From Pararge aegeria (lineage: Eukaryota; Arthropoda; Insecta; Lepidoptera; Nymphalidae): 64,000 nt of DNA. A program made the position numbers and the translations under genes. Shown here in pieces: positions 1-8,921 of this stretch. Where the stretch lies: contig NC_053194.1 in NCBI RefSeq assembly GCF_905163445.1, positions 17,650,921 to 17,714,920 on the forward strand, given 5' to 3'. The notes below the pieces were generated by a model, which did not search any database, was not told the origin of the DNA, and saw only the letters and a list, made by a program, of their open reading frames with translations. Positions within the stretch are counted from its first letter, which is position 1. Each line of letters starts with the position of its first letter.

Positions 1-3
1 TAG

Positions 4-149
4 TAGGGCCTAACAGCATCATTGGCCGCACGCTGGTGGTACACGCAGACCCTGACGACATGGGCATCGGAGGCCATGAGCTCAGCAAGACGACGGGGAA
101 TGCCGGTGCCCGCATCGCTTGCGGTGTCATTGGCTTGGCCAAAGCCTAA
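4..149 (+). CDS. Sod1: Cu/Zn superoxide dismutase, 3' terminal exon (partial)
   Basis: Last coding exon of a cytosolic Cu/Zn superoxide dismutase, which converts superoxide to hydrogen peroxide and oxygen. In the frame where codons start at base 6, the translation begins GPNSIIGRTLVVHADPDD and ends GNAGARIACGVIGLAKA followed by TAA at 147-149. Seen here are the copper-ligand His of the VVH motif, the following Asp-rich loop, and the substrate-guiding Arg and disulfide Cys of the GNAGARIACG signature. TAG at bases 1-3 could be the intron acceptor, which would put the exon start at base 4; the exon could also extend past the left edge. The rest of the gene lies upstream, outside the window. The family assignment is very secure from the uninterrupted C-terminal signature. 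Confidence 0.95.
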
Positions 150-309
150 ACGTGCAAACGTTGGCCCAATATGTGCAATTTCTATTATCAACAGTAACTA
201 AAGTCCCCTGTCCTGCCATTATTGGCCACTATGGTGTTTCACATGATAAGTCTCACACTCTTGCTTTGATTTTCACTACTCAATGCCTGATTTCTCTGCA
301 TTATGAGAA

Positions 310-315
310 AATAAA
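310..315 (+). terminator. Polyadenylation signal of the SOD gene
   Basis: AATAAA lies about 160 nt after the SOD stop codon, inside AT-rich 3' UTR. It is the first canonical signal downstream, so the transcript probably ends near base 330. Confidence 0.6.
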
Positions 316-1995
316 GTTATTAAATCTGAGATACTAAGCCAGTTTAAAGTTAAGCTGATTAATTAAATAAACTTTGTATGGTGGTTGCAAAATTTTAGTT
401 ATTAACTTGTCAAAAGTACTGACGTTTATATCAAAGGTCATGGTCCACCTTTTATGAATCTGTTTATCATATTGTTGCAAATGGTTATCATATATTGTTG
501 TTTCAATATCTTTACTGAAAAACTACTTTTCAATGGAAAAATGTTTTTTTTATTATTAATGGAGGCTACTGTTGATCTATTGCTGTCCTTTTTCAACCTT
601 ATGTGTTTTAAATAGCTTATAGATATCAAAGTATATTTGACATATTGGATGAATGAATGAAAGATACTATTCATGATGCACATTGGATGTTTCTATTTCC
701 ATATATACGCATAATAACCCTTATGAAGCATTTAGAAATTGATCAAATAACCTTTCATTGTTATAAGGTAAAATGTTTAAGAAAAATATTTGAATTTCTA
801 TTCCACACTGTGACTAAAGGGAAAAGACAGATATGAGATTAAAGGAGAAACATTAAAAGATAAATCAGGCTAAATAATTACGACGCTTATCAAACTAAAT
901 AGCAATGATACTTTTAAACACATAATAAGCTTCTTGTTTGTTTTGTAACAAATTCGTAATTATGTAAATACCACATATGCAAATCCATCAGCAAAATGCC
1001 AAAAATAATCAGACAGTGGGATAAAAAATTTCCCAAAACGAATACAGTAAGGTAACTTGTGCAGATCTAAAGAAAACATGCTGGTACATTGTAGTCACAA
1101 GCTAAATTGTTTCTCCATCTGTCTTTTTCTGAAGATCTGTGAATTAATTATTGTAAAAGTAAGTTATTAGATATAGTAAAATAACAAAAAATAAACTGTC
1201 TTGCTATTTCCCTAAAGTACCTATGTTTAGCATTCCTAGTTGTATTTCAAAAATAAAATTATGTTGTTTATATTCTTGTTAAATACTTTAAATTGTAAGT
1301 ACTTGGTTCCTGGTGTAATGATATTGTAAAATGTCATAAAAGTCGGTTTCTGGGAGTTTTTTAAAATAAATACTTTATTAATTAAAATCATCGGTTTTAC
1401 TTAGATGATGTATGTTTTTTTTTACTACAGGTAAGGCCTTGACTACAATCTCACCAGGTGGTAAGTGATAAACAGTCTAAGATGGTAATTTGCTAAACTG
1501 TTAGGGTTATATTAGGGATATATAACATCTACCCCTAATCAATTTTTGTATGACATACTGTAAGTGCTACCCTTGAAAGCATAGTTTTTACAGTAAGTTA
1601 CAACTATTTCTGTTTAGCAAGTCCATTTTTTTATTCAGAAATAGCGGTATTAGGGTTACATGTATGACATACTTTAATACTGTAACTACTACCCTTGTAG
1701 GCATGGTTTTAACAGTAAGTTACAGCTATTTCTGCTTAGCTACTCCATTTTTTTCCAAAATAGTGGTTACGCATACAACCTATAATACAAAAAAATATTA
1801 TACGTCAGAATGGTCAAATTTCCAAATCAGTCTAAAGCTAATGTTGAAAATATTTACTACCAAATAATCATGACTATGAGAAGGGTTTATGCTGTAGTCC
1901 ACCTCTCTGGCCAAGTACAGATTGGTGGACTAACTAGTGTTAAAATAGGTTAATGAAAGCTAAACAATATGATGGAAATTAAACAATTATTATAT
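316..1995. other. AT-rich intergenic stretch with old repeat fragments
   Basis: No supported gene between the SOD 3' end and the p40 gene. 1425-1545 is a minus-strand remnant of SINE family C (tail motif of CAATCTCACCAGGTGG type). 1549-1644 and about 1665-1766 are a diverged tandem duplication: both contain TATGACATACT, ACAGTAAGTTACA and CTATTTCTG in the same order. 1880-1935 is a short minus-strand fragment of SINE family B. Short open frames here have no family features. Confidence 0.6.
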
Positions 1996-3018
1996 CTATG
2001 AATATTTTAATTGCCCCACAGAATATATTGTATAACTGTCCTCAGTAAAAAATATGTTACAAGACGCATTCTGCGATTGAAATATTCTAGGACTACTGAT
2101 GTTCCATTGCCATAAACTTTCTTCCATGCTCTGTATACTAACAGATACCCAATATTGCTCCAACCTTCTCGATTTTACATAATCTACCAATAATTTACAC
2201 GTATTTACTAAAATGTTAGGTGTTAGGAACCCTTTGACTATAAGAAGTGATATTCTGGATGTTTTAATTGGTGCAAGACATTCAGGTTCACTATAAGTAC
2301 TAATGTAACTCTCCGTTGGTGCCAAGTCTGCATTATGTGCCAACATGCCAATCCATTCAACTACCTCATCAATATCTGAACTGTCTAATGTAGGTACTAC
2401 CTTTATATCTGGTGTCACTCTTTGTATAGCCATACTATGAGTTGATACTTGATAGTTTTTATCACAAAAGTATTTAGCTATTGACGATGGACATATATTT
2501 TCTGAATCTGGTACCCAAGATATGTTCAAATCAAATGTTTTCAACTTCTGTAATGCTGTTTTCACTCGATCAATGCTTTTTAATTCCTTCATATTGATTT
2601 TAATTTGATAAAACCTGTGAGCACATTTATTACCCTCTAGGCCTAGAGTTTGGTAAACATTTTCTAAAATGTGAAGCGTTAGAATCCCATCTGGGGTAAC
2701 AGCTGCACAATTTTGTGTAATACAGTTTGTATTTGTACTCAAGCTGTATAATTTACCGGAATGTACGAAATTTTTAATAAAAACAGGATCTACGAATTCT
2801 GTCAACGGACAATTCGTGACTTTATAGTAATCGCTGTCGTCTATTATGCAGTCTTCGATAAACTGAGGCGTGTGCAATTCATCTGGACAGGTCACGATTA
2901 TACTTTTATAAAAATTGTTGAGTTCTACAACTTTGGTCACTGCGTCGAACGTTTTAAATTTTTCGTATGAGCGTACCACTTTCGGTGGTGGGAAATTCCA
3001 AACTTCAGGGCAAAGCAT
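1996..3018 (-). CDS. Rpp40: Ribonuclease P/MRP protein subunit p40 (single exon)
   Basis: A 340-residue protein of the RPP40 family, a subunit of the nuclear RNase P and RNase MRP ribonucleoproteins that process pre-tRNA 5' ends and pre-rRNA. Family-like blocks, by comparison with the remembered vertebrate protein (363 aa), appear in order: YYKVTNCPLTEFVDPVFIKN followed by a Lys-Gly/Ser-Leu-Thr-Asn block; an EVVEWIGMLAHNADL block; an SYISTY block with a nearby Cys-Pro/Glu pair; and a C-terminal segment with LLVDYVKSRRLEQYWVSVS. The first true ATG on this strand is at 3018-3016 and gives an N-terminus MLCPEVWNFPPPK. The frame is open further upstream to a GTG at 3054, but that hydrophobic extension has no ATG and should not be read as a signal peptide. 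The stop is TAG at 1996-1998. No intron is needed. The gene is divergent from the anoctamin gene about 0.9 kb away. Confidence 0.87.
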   Translation of the reverse strand: MLCPEVWNFPPPKVVRSYEKFKTFDAVTKVVELNNFYKSIIVTCPDELHTPQFIEDCIIDDSDYYKVTNCPLTEFVDPVFIKNFVHSGKLYSLSTNTNCITQNCAAVTPDGILTLHILENVYQTLGLEGNKCAHRFYQIKINMKELKSIDRVKTALQKLKTFDLNISWVPDSENICPSSIAKYFCDKNYQVSTHSMAIQRVTPDIKVVPTLDSSDIDEVVEWIGMLAHNADLAPTESYISTYSEPECLAPIKTSRISLLIVKGFLTPNILVNTCKLLVDYVKSRRLEQYWVSVSIQSMEESLWQWNISSPRIFQSQNASCNIFFTEDSYTIYSVGQLKYS

Positions 3019-3939
3019 GATATTGAATAAGCACAATATATAAATCACAACCACGTGTTTGCACTAACGGCAACAAACTCATCGGGCAATCAATAAAGTC
3101 TCATTACAAAACACCCAAAGTACAAAATTTAGAATATTATTAAATCAAAACATAAAATGCTTGGAAATTAAAAAAGTTCTGGTTGGTTTAAAGTTGATTG
3201 TTTGACAATTGAAAAAACATTTTCTATTTCGTGATTCATGGTTTCTACTTGACATTTGACAGGCGACAGAAGCGATTATAATCCTGTCAGTTTCTACACA
3301 CACAGTAGTTCAGAGTTCATTCATCTGGATTTTACAATAAGTACATTTATATGACCTCCAGATTTTACATTTTACACCATGACTCTTTCATATATAACAC
3401 AGGGCGAAAAAAATAAGCATGACGTTGTACTTCCTTTGTCGAGTTCTGTCACAAATAGCTTTATTACTTCCAAAGTAATACATAAATCTATGACTCCCAA
3501 GAAGTTCAAATATCATTTTTAATTAAGTACTTTTTCTAACGGTGTTTATCATGACCTATCTTTTATTATTATAACTTCAAATAATAGCAAGACAGTCACA
3601 AGACCGTAGTTAATTCTACTCCCGTAGAAATAAATGCAGCACGTCATAAGTGTTTATGTTCTCTTTTGTAATACGTTTAACATAGTGACCTATTTGGTTA
3701 GAGATTGTTAAAGAGATAAAACGGTATGGGCGTACCTAAGTGCGGTCAGAATATTTTAATTTGGAATTTCAAGGTATTGTGATCGTTGACACAATGAAAC
3801 TTTCTGTCGTTTTTTTAGCAACGGTTATAAACAATAAATAATAACTTTTGATAATCCAGAATTTATATAGAATAATTAATTCTTATACGAATATTGTTTT
3901 TTTTATTATATTAGTACAATAGATATACCTACATTAACA
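3019..3939. promoter_or_regulatory. Divergent intergenic region between p40 and anoctamin genes
   Basis: 921 bp separate two start codons pointing away from each other, so both promoters must lie here. The sequence is AT-rich and no canonical TATA box stands out at a fitting distance from either ATG. I see no clear mobile element. The anoctamin ATG sits in a reasonable context (AACAATGG). Confidence 0.4.
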
Positions 3940-6852
3940 ATGGGGTCTCAATGCCAGGATATGGAGCTTCGGTTACGGATGAAGATGGTAAAATGTGAAC
4001 GATTTAAAACTTTCCAAAGCGAACCTACAAACAAAAAGTTTTTTGACAACGAATTAGGTAGTATGCACCAATTGAAATTGCTGAGTGACGAAAATTATCG
4101 CGATAAAGCAACCCAAGCTGACTTCCCGGTGCCTGTGGAACAGGAGCAAAAAGAGGTGGAGGAGGAAGAAGAAGAACAACAACGAGAAGAGGTCAAAGAA
4201 GAAAGAAAAAAGAAAGCAAAAGAAGTAGGCATAGCAAAACAAAAAGAAGAAATAACAGAAAAACAAGAAGCTAAAGTAGAAGAAGTAAGAAAAGAAGAAG
4301 TAACGAAAGTTGAAGAAGAAGAAATACCAGAAATAATAAAGATAAACTTCGCTTTGTTTAGAGACGAAGTGAGACGTATTGATATGGTATTGGTAGTGCA
4401 TGATGACGCAACCTCAAAAAAAGATCGTTTGAAGCTCGACTTCGTGACTAATATATTGAGAACTGGACTCGAGATCGAAATCGAGCCGGGCCTTATGCCC
4501 ATTCATAAACATCTGTGCTTTATAAAAATACATGCTCCAGATTGTGTGTTAAATGAATACGGAAAAGTATTTGCTGTAAGAAGATTCTTTGTGGATAATC
4601 GCTTGCAATTGATGGGTGCTAGCAATAAAAATATTTTAGACAAGATACGTAACATTTTTCGTTTCAGATATTATAAAAACCACGAAATGGAGTGGTTAAA
4701 AATAATTCGAAGTAATTATACAACGCCTGATGGCTATTCTTACTACGAGAGAAGCATTATAGTTTACAAAATCCTTCGGCACCTGCCATTTGGTGACTAC
4801 GCCAACCAATACGGCATTCACCGTTTGTTAAAGAGAAACATAATTCTGGACGCCTATGCACTCCATGATGGCCCGTACTTTTATGCCCCCCGCCAAACTC
4901 CACAAGGGTCTAATGGCCGCCAGATATTATTCTACAACTGGGCGGGATTGCATAACTTATTTCAAAGTCAACCAATACACTTGATACAGGAATACTTTGG
5001 ACCCAAGATTGCTTTTTATTACACATTTTATGAATTTTATAACGCTGCACTGATACTGCCTTCCATCGCAGGTGTTGTATCAATCTTAATGCGATACGCC
5101 GATGTGAACAAAAAAGAAGTGGATGCACTAGAAAGGTTAGTTTGCAAAAAAAAGCTTGAATATGATATGTGTCCAGAATGTGACTCGAATGTCACATTAC
5201 ATTATGGTGTAACATTCACAAGATGTTACATGAGGCCAATGAAGGATTATTGTACGTCAATGAAAATAAATGGTCATTTAGACCATCCATCCGTTAATTA
5301 TTACTCAATAGTTATAATGCTTTGGGTGATGGTCTTTGTTTCCTTATGGAGAAGAAAAGAATATGTATTAAACTGGATGTGGGAAGTCGGTGGGCATGAC
5401 TCTTATTATAAGACTTCAACCCGGCCAGAGTTCGAAATCGATTACACGAATCCAAGGAGATCAGCTAGAACCGCGATGAAATACGATGAAAGCGGATATT
5501 ATAAGGTTATACGTATTTTTGCACCAATAGTACATGCCATTTTATGTTTTTTAGGATCTATGATATTAATGGACGAACTAAAAATGAAGTATGACAATTT
5601 TTCCAATTCTTTCGAAACAACGGAAAAAAAACCAAAACTGAGGGACTACTATATAATGGCGATGTTTCAAGCGGGCTATACATTATTAATGTCAGTTGTA
5701 GAAGCTCTGCTTCATAACCTCTACTATATTATAGTTGATCTGGAAAATCACAAATCACTTGAGGCTTATGAGAGATCTTTAGTAAAAAAACAATTTGAGC
5801 TCAGTTACGTACTGATCTTCTCGTTTATGGGCTACTACGGGTGGACTGTCGGCCGACAGCTGCAGTACCGCGGCCGATGTCAATGGAATTCTTTCCTACC
5901 GCTTAGGAAATTTATAATATTCATTAATCACTATATTAGAACACCGTGGACTTCAACAATGAAAACAAAAGGACAAGATTGCAGAAGATATTGTTGGCCA
6001 TTTACATGTATTATTGAATTGAGTATTTTGCTTATAGTGTTGCTTTTTCTAAAAGAAGTGGTCTTCAGGATTATCTTTAATGTATACAGAACAGTTACAG
6101 ATTACAATGAAGCGAGAAAAATAAATAAAACCATTCCATGTTGGGAACGGGAATATAAATTAAAGGAATTCAATGAAGCCACGTTAACCAGGAAATACAT
6201 GCATCTAGCTGTCCAATTTTCGTTGGTTACTTTTTTTGTAGTTGCATTTCCATTAGCCCCTCTGGTCGTTCTGATCATCAACGTGTGGGATATACGCCAC
6301 AGCGCCACGACGTTGTTACTGGCAAGTCGACGACCGCATTTGATTAGAGGGCCAGGAATCGGCGCTTGGAGTAATGTTTTTGTATTTTTAGCGTACGCAG
6401 CCGTCATTTTCAATATTTTGACTCTTGCTTTTACTACAAAAATGGCTCAAAGATATTTTCTACAATCGAACGATATTGATGTTATTAAGACTTTTGATTT
6501 GGTTCTTTATCCTGCCATTATTTACTATGATTATGCTGAGATACAAGAAATGAAATGTACTCAATATTTTTTGAGGAGATATTTATATAGTTCTCCACCC
6601 GGCTATCCCAATTATTATTTACTCGGGACTCGGCCACCTCGTTCAGACACTTTAGCACTAGAATATTACATATTTATTAAAATCGAGTTGGAATTCCTGT
6701 TTCGTTTTTTAACCTGCATGCTCGGTATTGCGGTTATCATTCAATATTTTGTATTGAGTCGTAGCCGCAAAGACGTCGAGAAAACAATGGATAAGGAAAA
6801 AAAAATTAAAAACCTCTATGCCCATTATAATTATGTCGAAAATAAAAAATGA
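3940..6852 (+). CDS. Intronless anoctamin (TMEM16) with degenerate Ca2+ site
   Basis: A 970-aa membrane protein of the anoctamin/TMEM16 family (Ca2+-activated channels and lipid scramblases). Residues 67-131 are a Glu/Lys-rich, probably coiled or disordered insert. About 137-335 is the cytosolic dimerisation-type domain (FRDEVRRIDMVLVVHDD). Then come an ALHDGPY block, the QSQPIHLIQEYFGPKIAFYY block, TM1 about 358-384 and TM2 about 455-471 followed by an NWMWEV motif. Further TMs lie near 524-545, 570-600, 621-640, 690-716, 752-780, 811-834 and 911-940. The family hallmark FPLAPL is at 770-775. The mouse TMEM16A Ca2+ ligands E702, E705, E734 and D738 align to K752, H755, D784 and S788 with identical spacing. 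N650 and E654 fall near F709 and F713. Thus the Ca2+ site looks lost, and activity may be Ca2+-independent or non-transporting. One exon spans the whole gene, suggesting a retrocopy. It could be related to the divergent Axs-type insect anoctamins; subfamily uncertain. Confidence 0.9.
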   Translation: MGSQCQDMELRLRMKMVKCERFKTFQSEPTNKKFFDNELGSMHQLKLLSDENYRDKATQADFPVPVEQEQKEVEEEEEEQQREEVKEERKKKAKEVGIAKQKEEITEKQEAKVEEVRKEEVTKVEEEEIPEIIKINFALFRDEVRRIDMVLVVHDDATSKKDRLKLDFVTNILRTGLEIEIEPGLMPIHKHLCFIKIHAPDCVLNEYGKVFAVRRFFVDNRLQLMGASNKNILDKIRNIFRFRYYKNHEMEWLKIIRSNYTTPDGYSYYERSIIVYKILRHLPFGDYANQYGIHRLLKRNIILDAYALHDGPYFYAPRQTPQGSNGRQILFYNWAGLHNLFQSQPIHLIQEYFGPKIAFYYTFYEFYNAALILPSIAGVVSILMRYADVNKKEVDALERLVCKKKLEYDMCPECDSNVTLHYGVTFTRCYMRPMKDYCTSMKINGHLDHPSVNYYSIVIMLWVMVFVSLWRRKEYVLNWMWEVGGHDSYYKTSTRPEFEIDYTNPRRSARTAMKYDESGYYKVIRIFAPIVHAILCFLGSMILMDELKMKYDNFSNSFETTEKKPKLRDYYIMAMFQAGYTLLMSVVEALLHNLYYIIVDLENHKSLEAYERSLVKKQFELSYVLIFSFMGYYGWTVGRQLQYRGRCQWNSFLPLRKFIIFINHYIRTPWTSTMKTKGQDCRRYCWPFTCIIELSILLIVLLFLKEVVFRIIFNVYRTVTDYNEARKINKTIPCWEREYKLKEFNEATLTRKYMHLAVQFSLVTFFVVAFPLAPLVVLIINVWDIRHSATTLLLASRRPHLIRGPGIGAWSNVFVFLAYAAVIFNILTLAFTTKMAQRYFLQSNDIDVIKTFDLVLYPAIIYYDYAEIQEMKCTQYFLRRYLYSSPPGYPNYYLLGTRPPRSDTLALEYYIFIKIELEFLFRFLTCMLGIAVIIQYFVLSRSRKDVEKTMDKEKKIKNLYAHYNYVENKK

Positions 6853-8716
6853 AAAAGGAAATAAGTCTTTCAGTTTTTATATTACATCTAACTGTACCGC
6901 TGACTAATTGATCGGCAGTAGAGCGCACGCTCTCGTTCCGCAGGTCTATTGTTAATGTCGGTCTGCTATGGACTCTGAAGCACTCCGCACTCTTTTTTGG
7001 AGTGTTGGTGGGAGGCTTTGGCCGTGGCTAGTTACCATCCTACCGACAAAGATGTTACGCTAAGCAAATTAGTGTTGCGATGCGATGTTGCGTAGAAACC
7101 GATTAGGGATTAGTATGACTACCCAGGGAAAAGATAAAAATTTACTGTCTCCCACAGCTTTATCAACTCTCAGAGCAATGGCACACAAGTGGAAATAATG
7201 TTTAAATAATATATGTGTACTAATAAACGGGGGTTGACCTTTCCTATTCCACATTCACGTGCTTTAACAGGTGAACACGTTATTCAAATCCCTTGAGAGG
7301 GGATATAATCGGGGGATATAATTTTTATCTCCTGCCCGTGCTAGCCCTGCAGGTGAGATTACAGTCAAGGGCTAACTTGTAGTGGACTAAAAAAAAACTG
7401 AAGGAATCATAAATATATACCAGTTTATTGCATTTATTTATCTACTCATTAATACATAATAATAATATCATCATCATTATCATATCTTCTTCTACAATGA
7501 GAAGGGGTTAAGGCAGTAGTCCACCAAACTGGCCCTGGAATCCGACAATCCGCAGATTGGTGGATTCCACACACCTTTGAGAACATTATGGAGAACTCTC
7601 AAGCATGCAGGTTTCCTCACGATGTTTCCTTCACCGTTAAAGCTTGTGATATTTAATTGTTCAAATTAAAATAAATGCAAATAACTCTGTAAATTTCGGG
7701 GTGCGTGCCGCCACACTTACAATGATGTTGCGGGAAAAAAATACATATACTTACTTTTCATTGTTTTATTAATATAATAATAGCTGACCCGCGCATCGGT
7801 TATTATCGGATTTAATATCTTAATAAAACCACGAACCTTGCAGCGCCACCTACCTGGTCCAGATTTATTTCCAAACTATTTATTACGCGGCCAGGCGGCC
7901 CCCTGCATTTTCCTTGCTTTTAGCATTTCTATACCCGCCGTAACTTCTAAACGATAGCTCCAATTTGAATAATTTAAAGAGAAATTTGCAGGTACATAAT
8001 CAATTTTACTTTAAAAACTATTTATTTGGATAAGGATCATGATAGGAATGTCACCATTGTACCTGCGTTTTGATTGACAAATTATAACAAAAACCGGTTA
8101 TTGTGACTTAACAGTTAGACGTATTATAGCCACCCGGTCTTTTTTGCAGGTTATAATGAGTACTTTGAAGGTGTCCATCCATCCATACATACATCCGTCC
8201 ATACATCCAACCTCACAAACTTTCGCATTTATAATATTAATAGGGTGGTGCGATCTTTGTCCCATTTGCCTTGCGACTTGCTGTTATCTGTGGGGTGGTG
8301 AGTTATGTCCTTTATCTCCGACAATTTTTATCAGATCTTCATTAAAATTAGACGATACATGCTTGATAGTACACACTTTCAAATAATAAAAAGAATTATT
8401 AGAATCGGTTCCAATTTAACGGAGCTATGAAGTAAAATTGATAAAAAATTTCATCCCATTTCCCGGAGGAACCTTATTGTTTATCGGGATAAAAAGTATC
8501 CTTTATGTCGACCCGGAATATCAGCTACCACTATACCAAATTTTGTTTAAATCCGTTCTGTAGTTTTTACGTGATGCAAGGACAAACAGACAGACAGACA
8601 GACAGGCAGACAAAAATTAAATAAAAATCCTTATTGGACTCAGTATTGATTATAAAGCATCCCCCGGTCAAAATTTTCAAAATATATTAAATGTACAGAA
8701 ATCTTCCGGTTACAGT
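6853..8716. other. Repeat-rich gap between anoctamin and takeout-like gene A
   Basis: No gene seen. 6995-7108 and 7332-7396 (+) are two parts of one SINE family C copy (GGTGGGAGGCTTTGGCCGTG ... GGTGAGATTACAGTCAAGGG) separated by about 220 bp of other sequence. 7466-7714 (-) is SINE family B. 7785-8245 (-) is a Helitron-like or MITE-like repeat running from a GCTGACCCGCGC end to a TTTCGCATTTATAATATTA end, and includes a low-complexity CATC/CATA stretch at 8165-8200. A second degenerate copy at 8400-8620 ends in a (GACA)n microsatellite at 8585-8612. Confidence 0.6.
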
Positions 8717-8722
8717 TTTATT
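8717..8722 (-). terminator. Polyadenylation signal of takeout-like gene A
   Basis: AATAAA on the minus strand, about 54 nt downstream of the gene A stop codon, the expected spacing for a short 3' UTR. Confidence 0.6.
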
Positions 8723-8775
8723 ATAAGTAGTTATATAGATACAGATTGTGCATTATCAAATTAACTACAAATGTT

Positions 8776-8921
8776 CTAAGCGAGTTCGGAAGCTGGCACA
8801 GCGGCATACATATTCTCAACTTGGGCTATCAGCTCCGATACCATGGCCTCGACGACTGGTGGCGCCACTTCTGCCATAACGTCCCTCCACTGGTTATTTG
8901 CAAACTCTATTACAGGTTCAC
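8776..8921 (-). CDS. Takeout-like gene A, exon 5 (terminal)
   Basis: 146 nt. The acceptor is an AATTTAG stretch just before 8921. Joined to exon 4 it reads ALS|EPVIEFANNQWRDVM and ends VPASELA with TAG at 8776-8778. It holds the amphipathic C-terminal helix of the family. Confidence 0.9.

Noticed and set aside
3019..3054. N-terminal extension of the p40 frame that looks like a signal peptide
   Set aside because: It begins with GTG, not ATG, and p40 is a nuclear RNA-processing protein. The first ATG at 3018 gives a sensible start.
4054..4502. Two minus-strand frames of 115 and 135 codons, rich in Phe or Ser
   Set aside because: Shadows of the purine-rich Glu/Lys tract of the anoctamin on the other strand.
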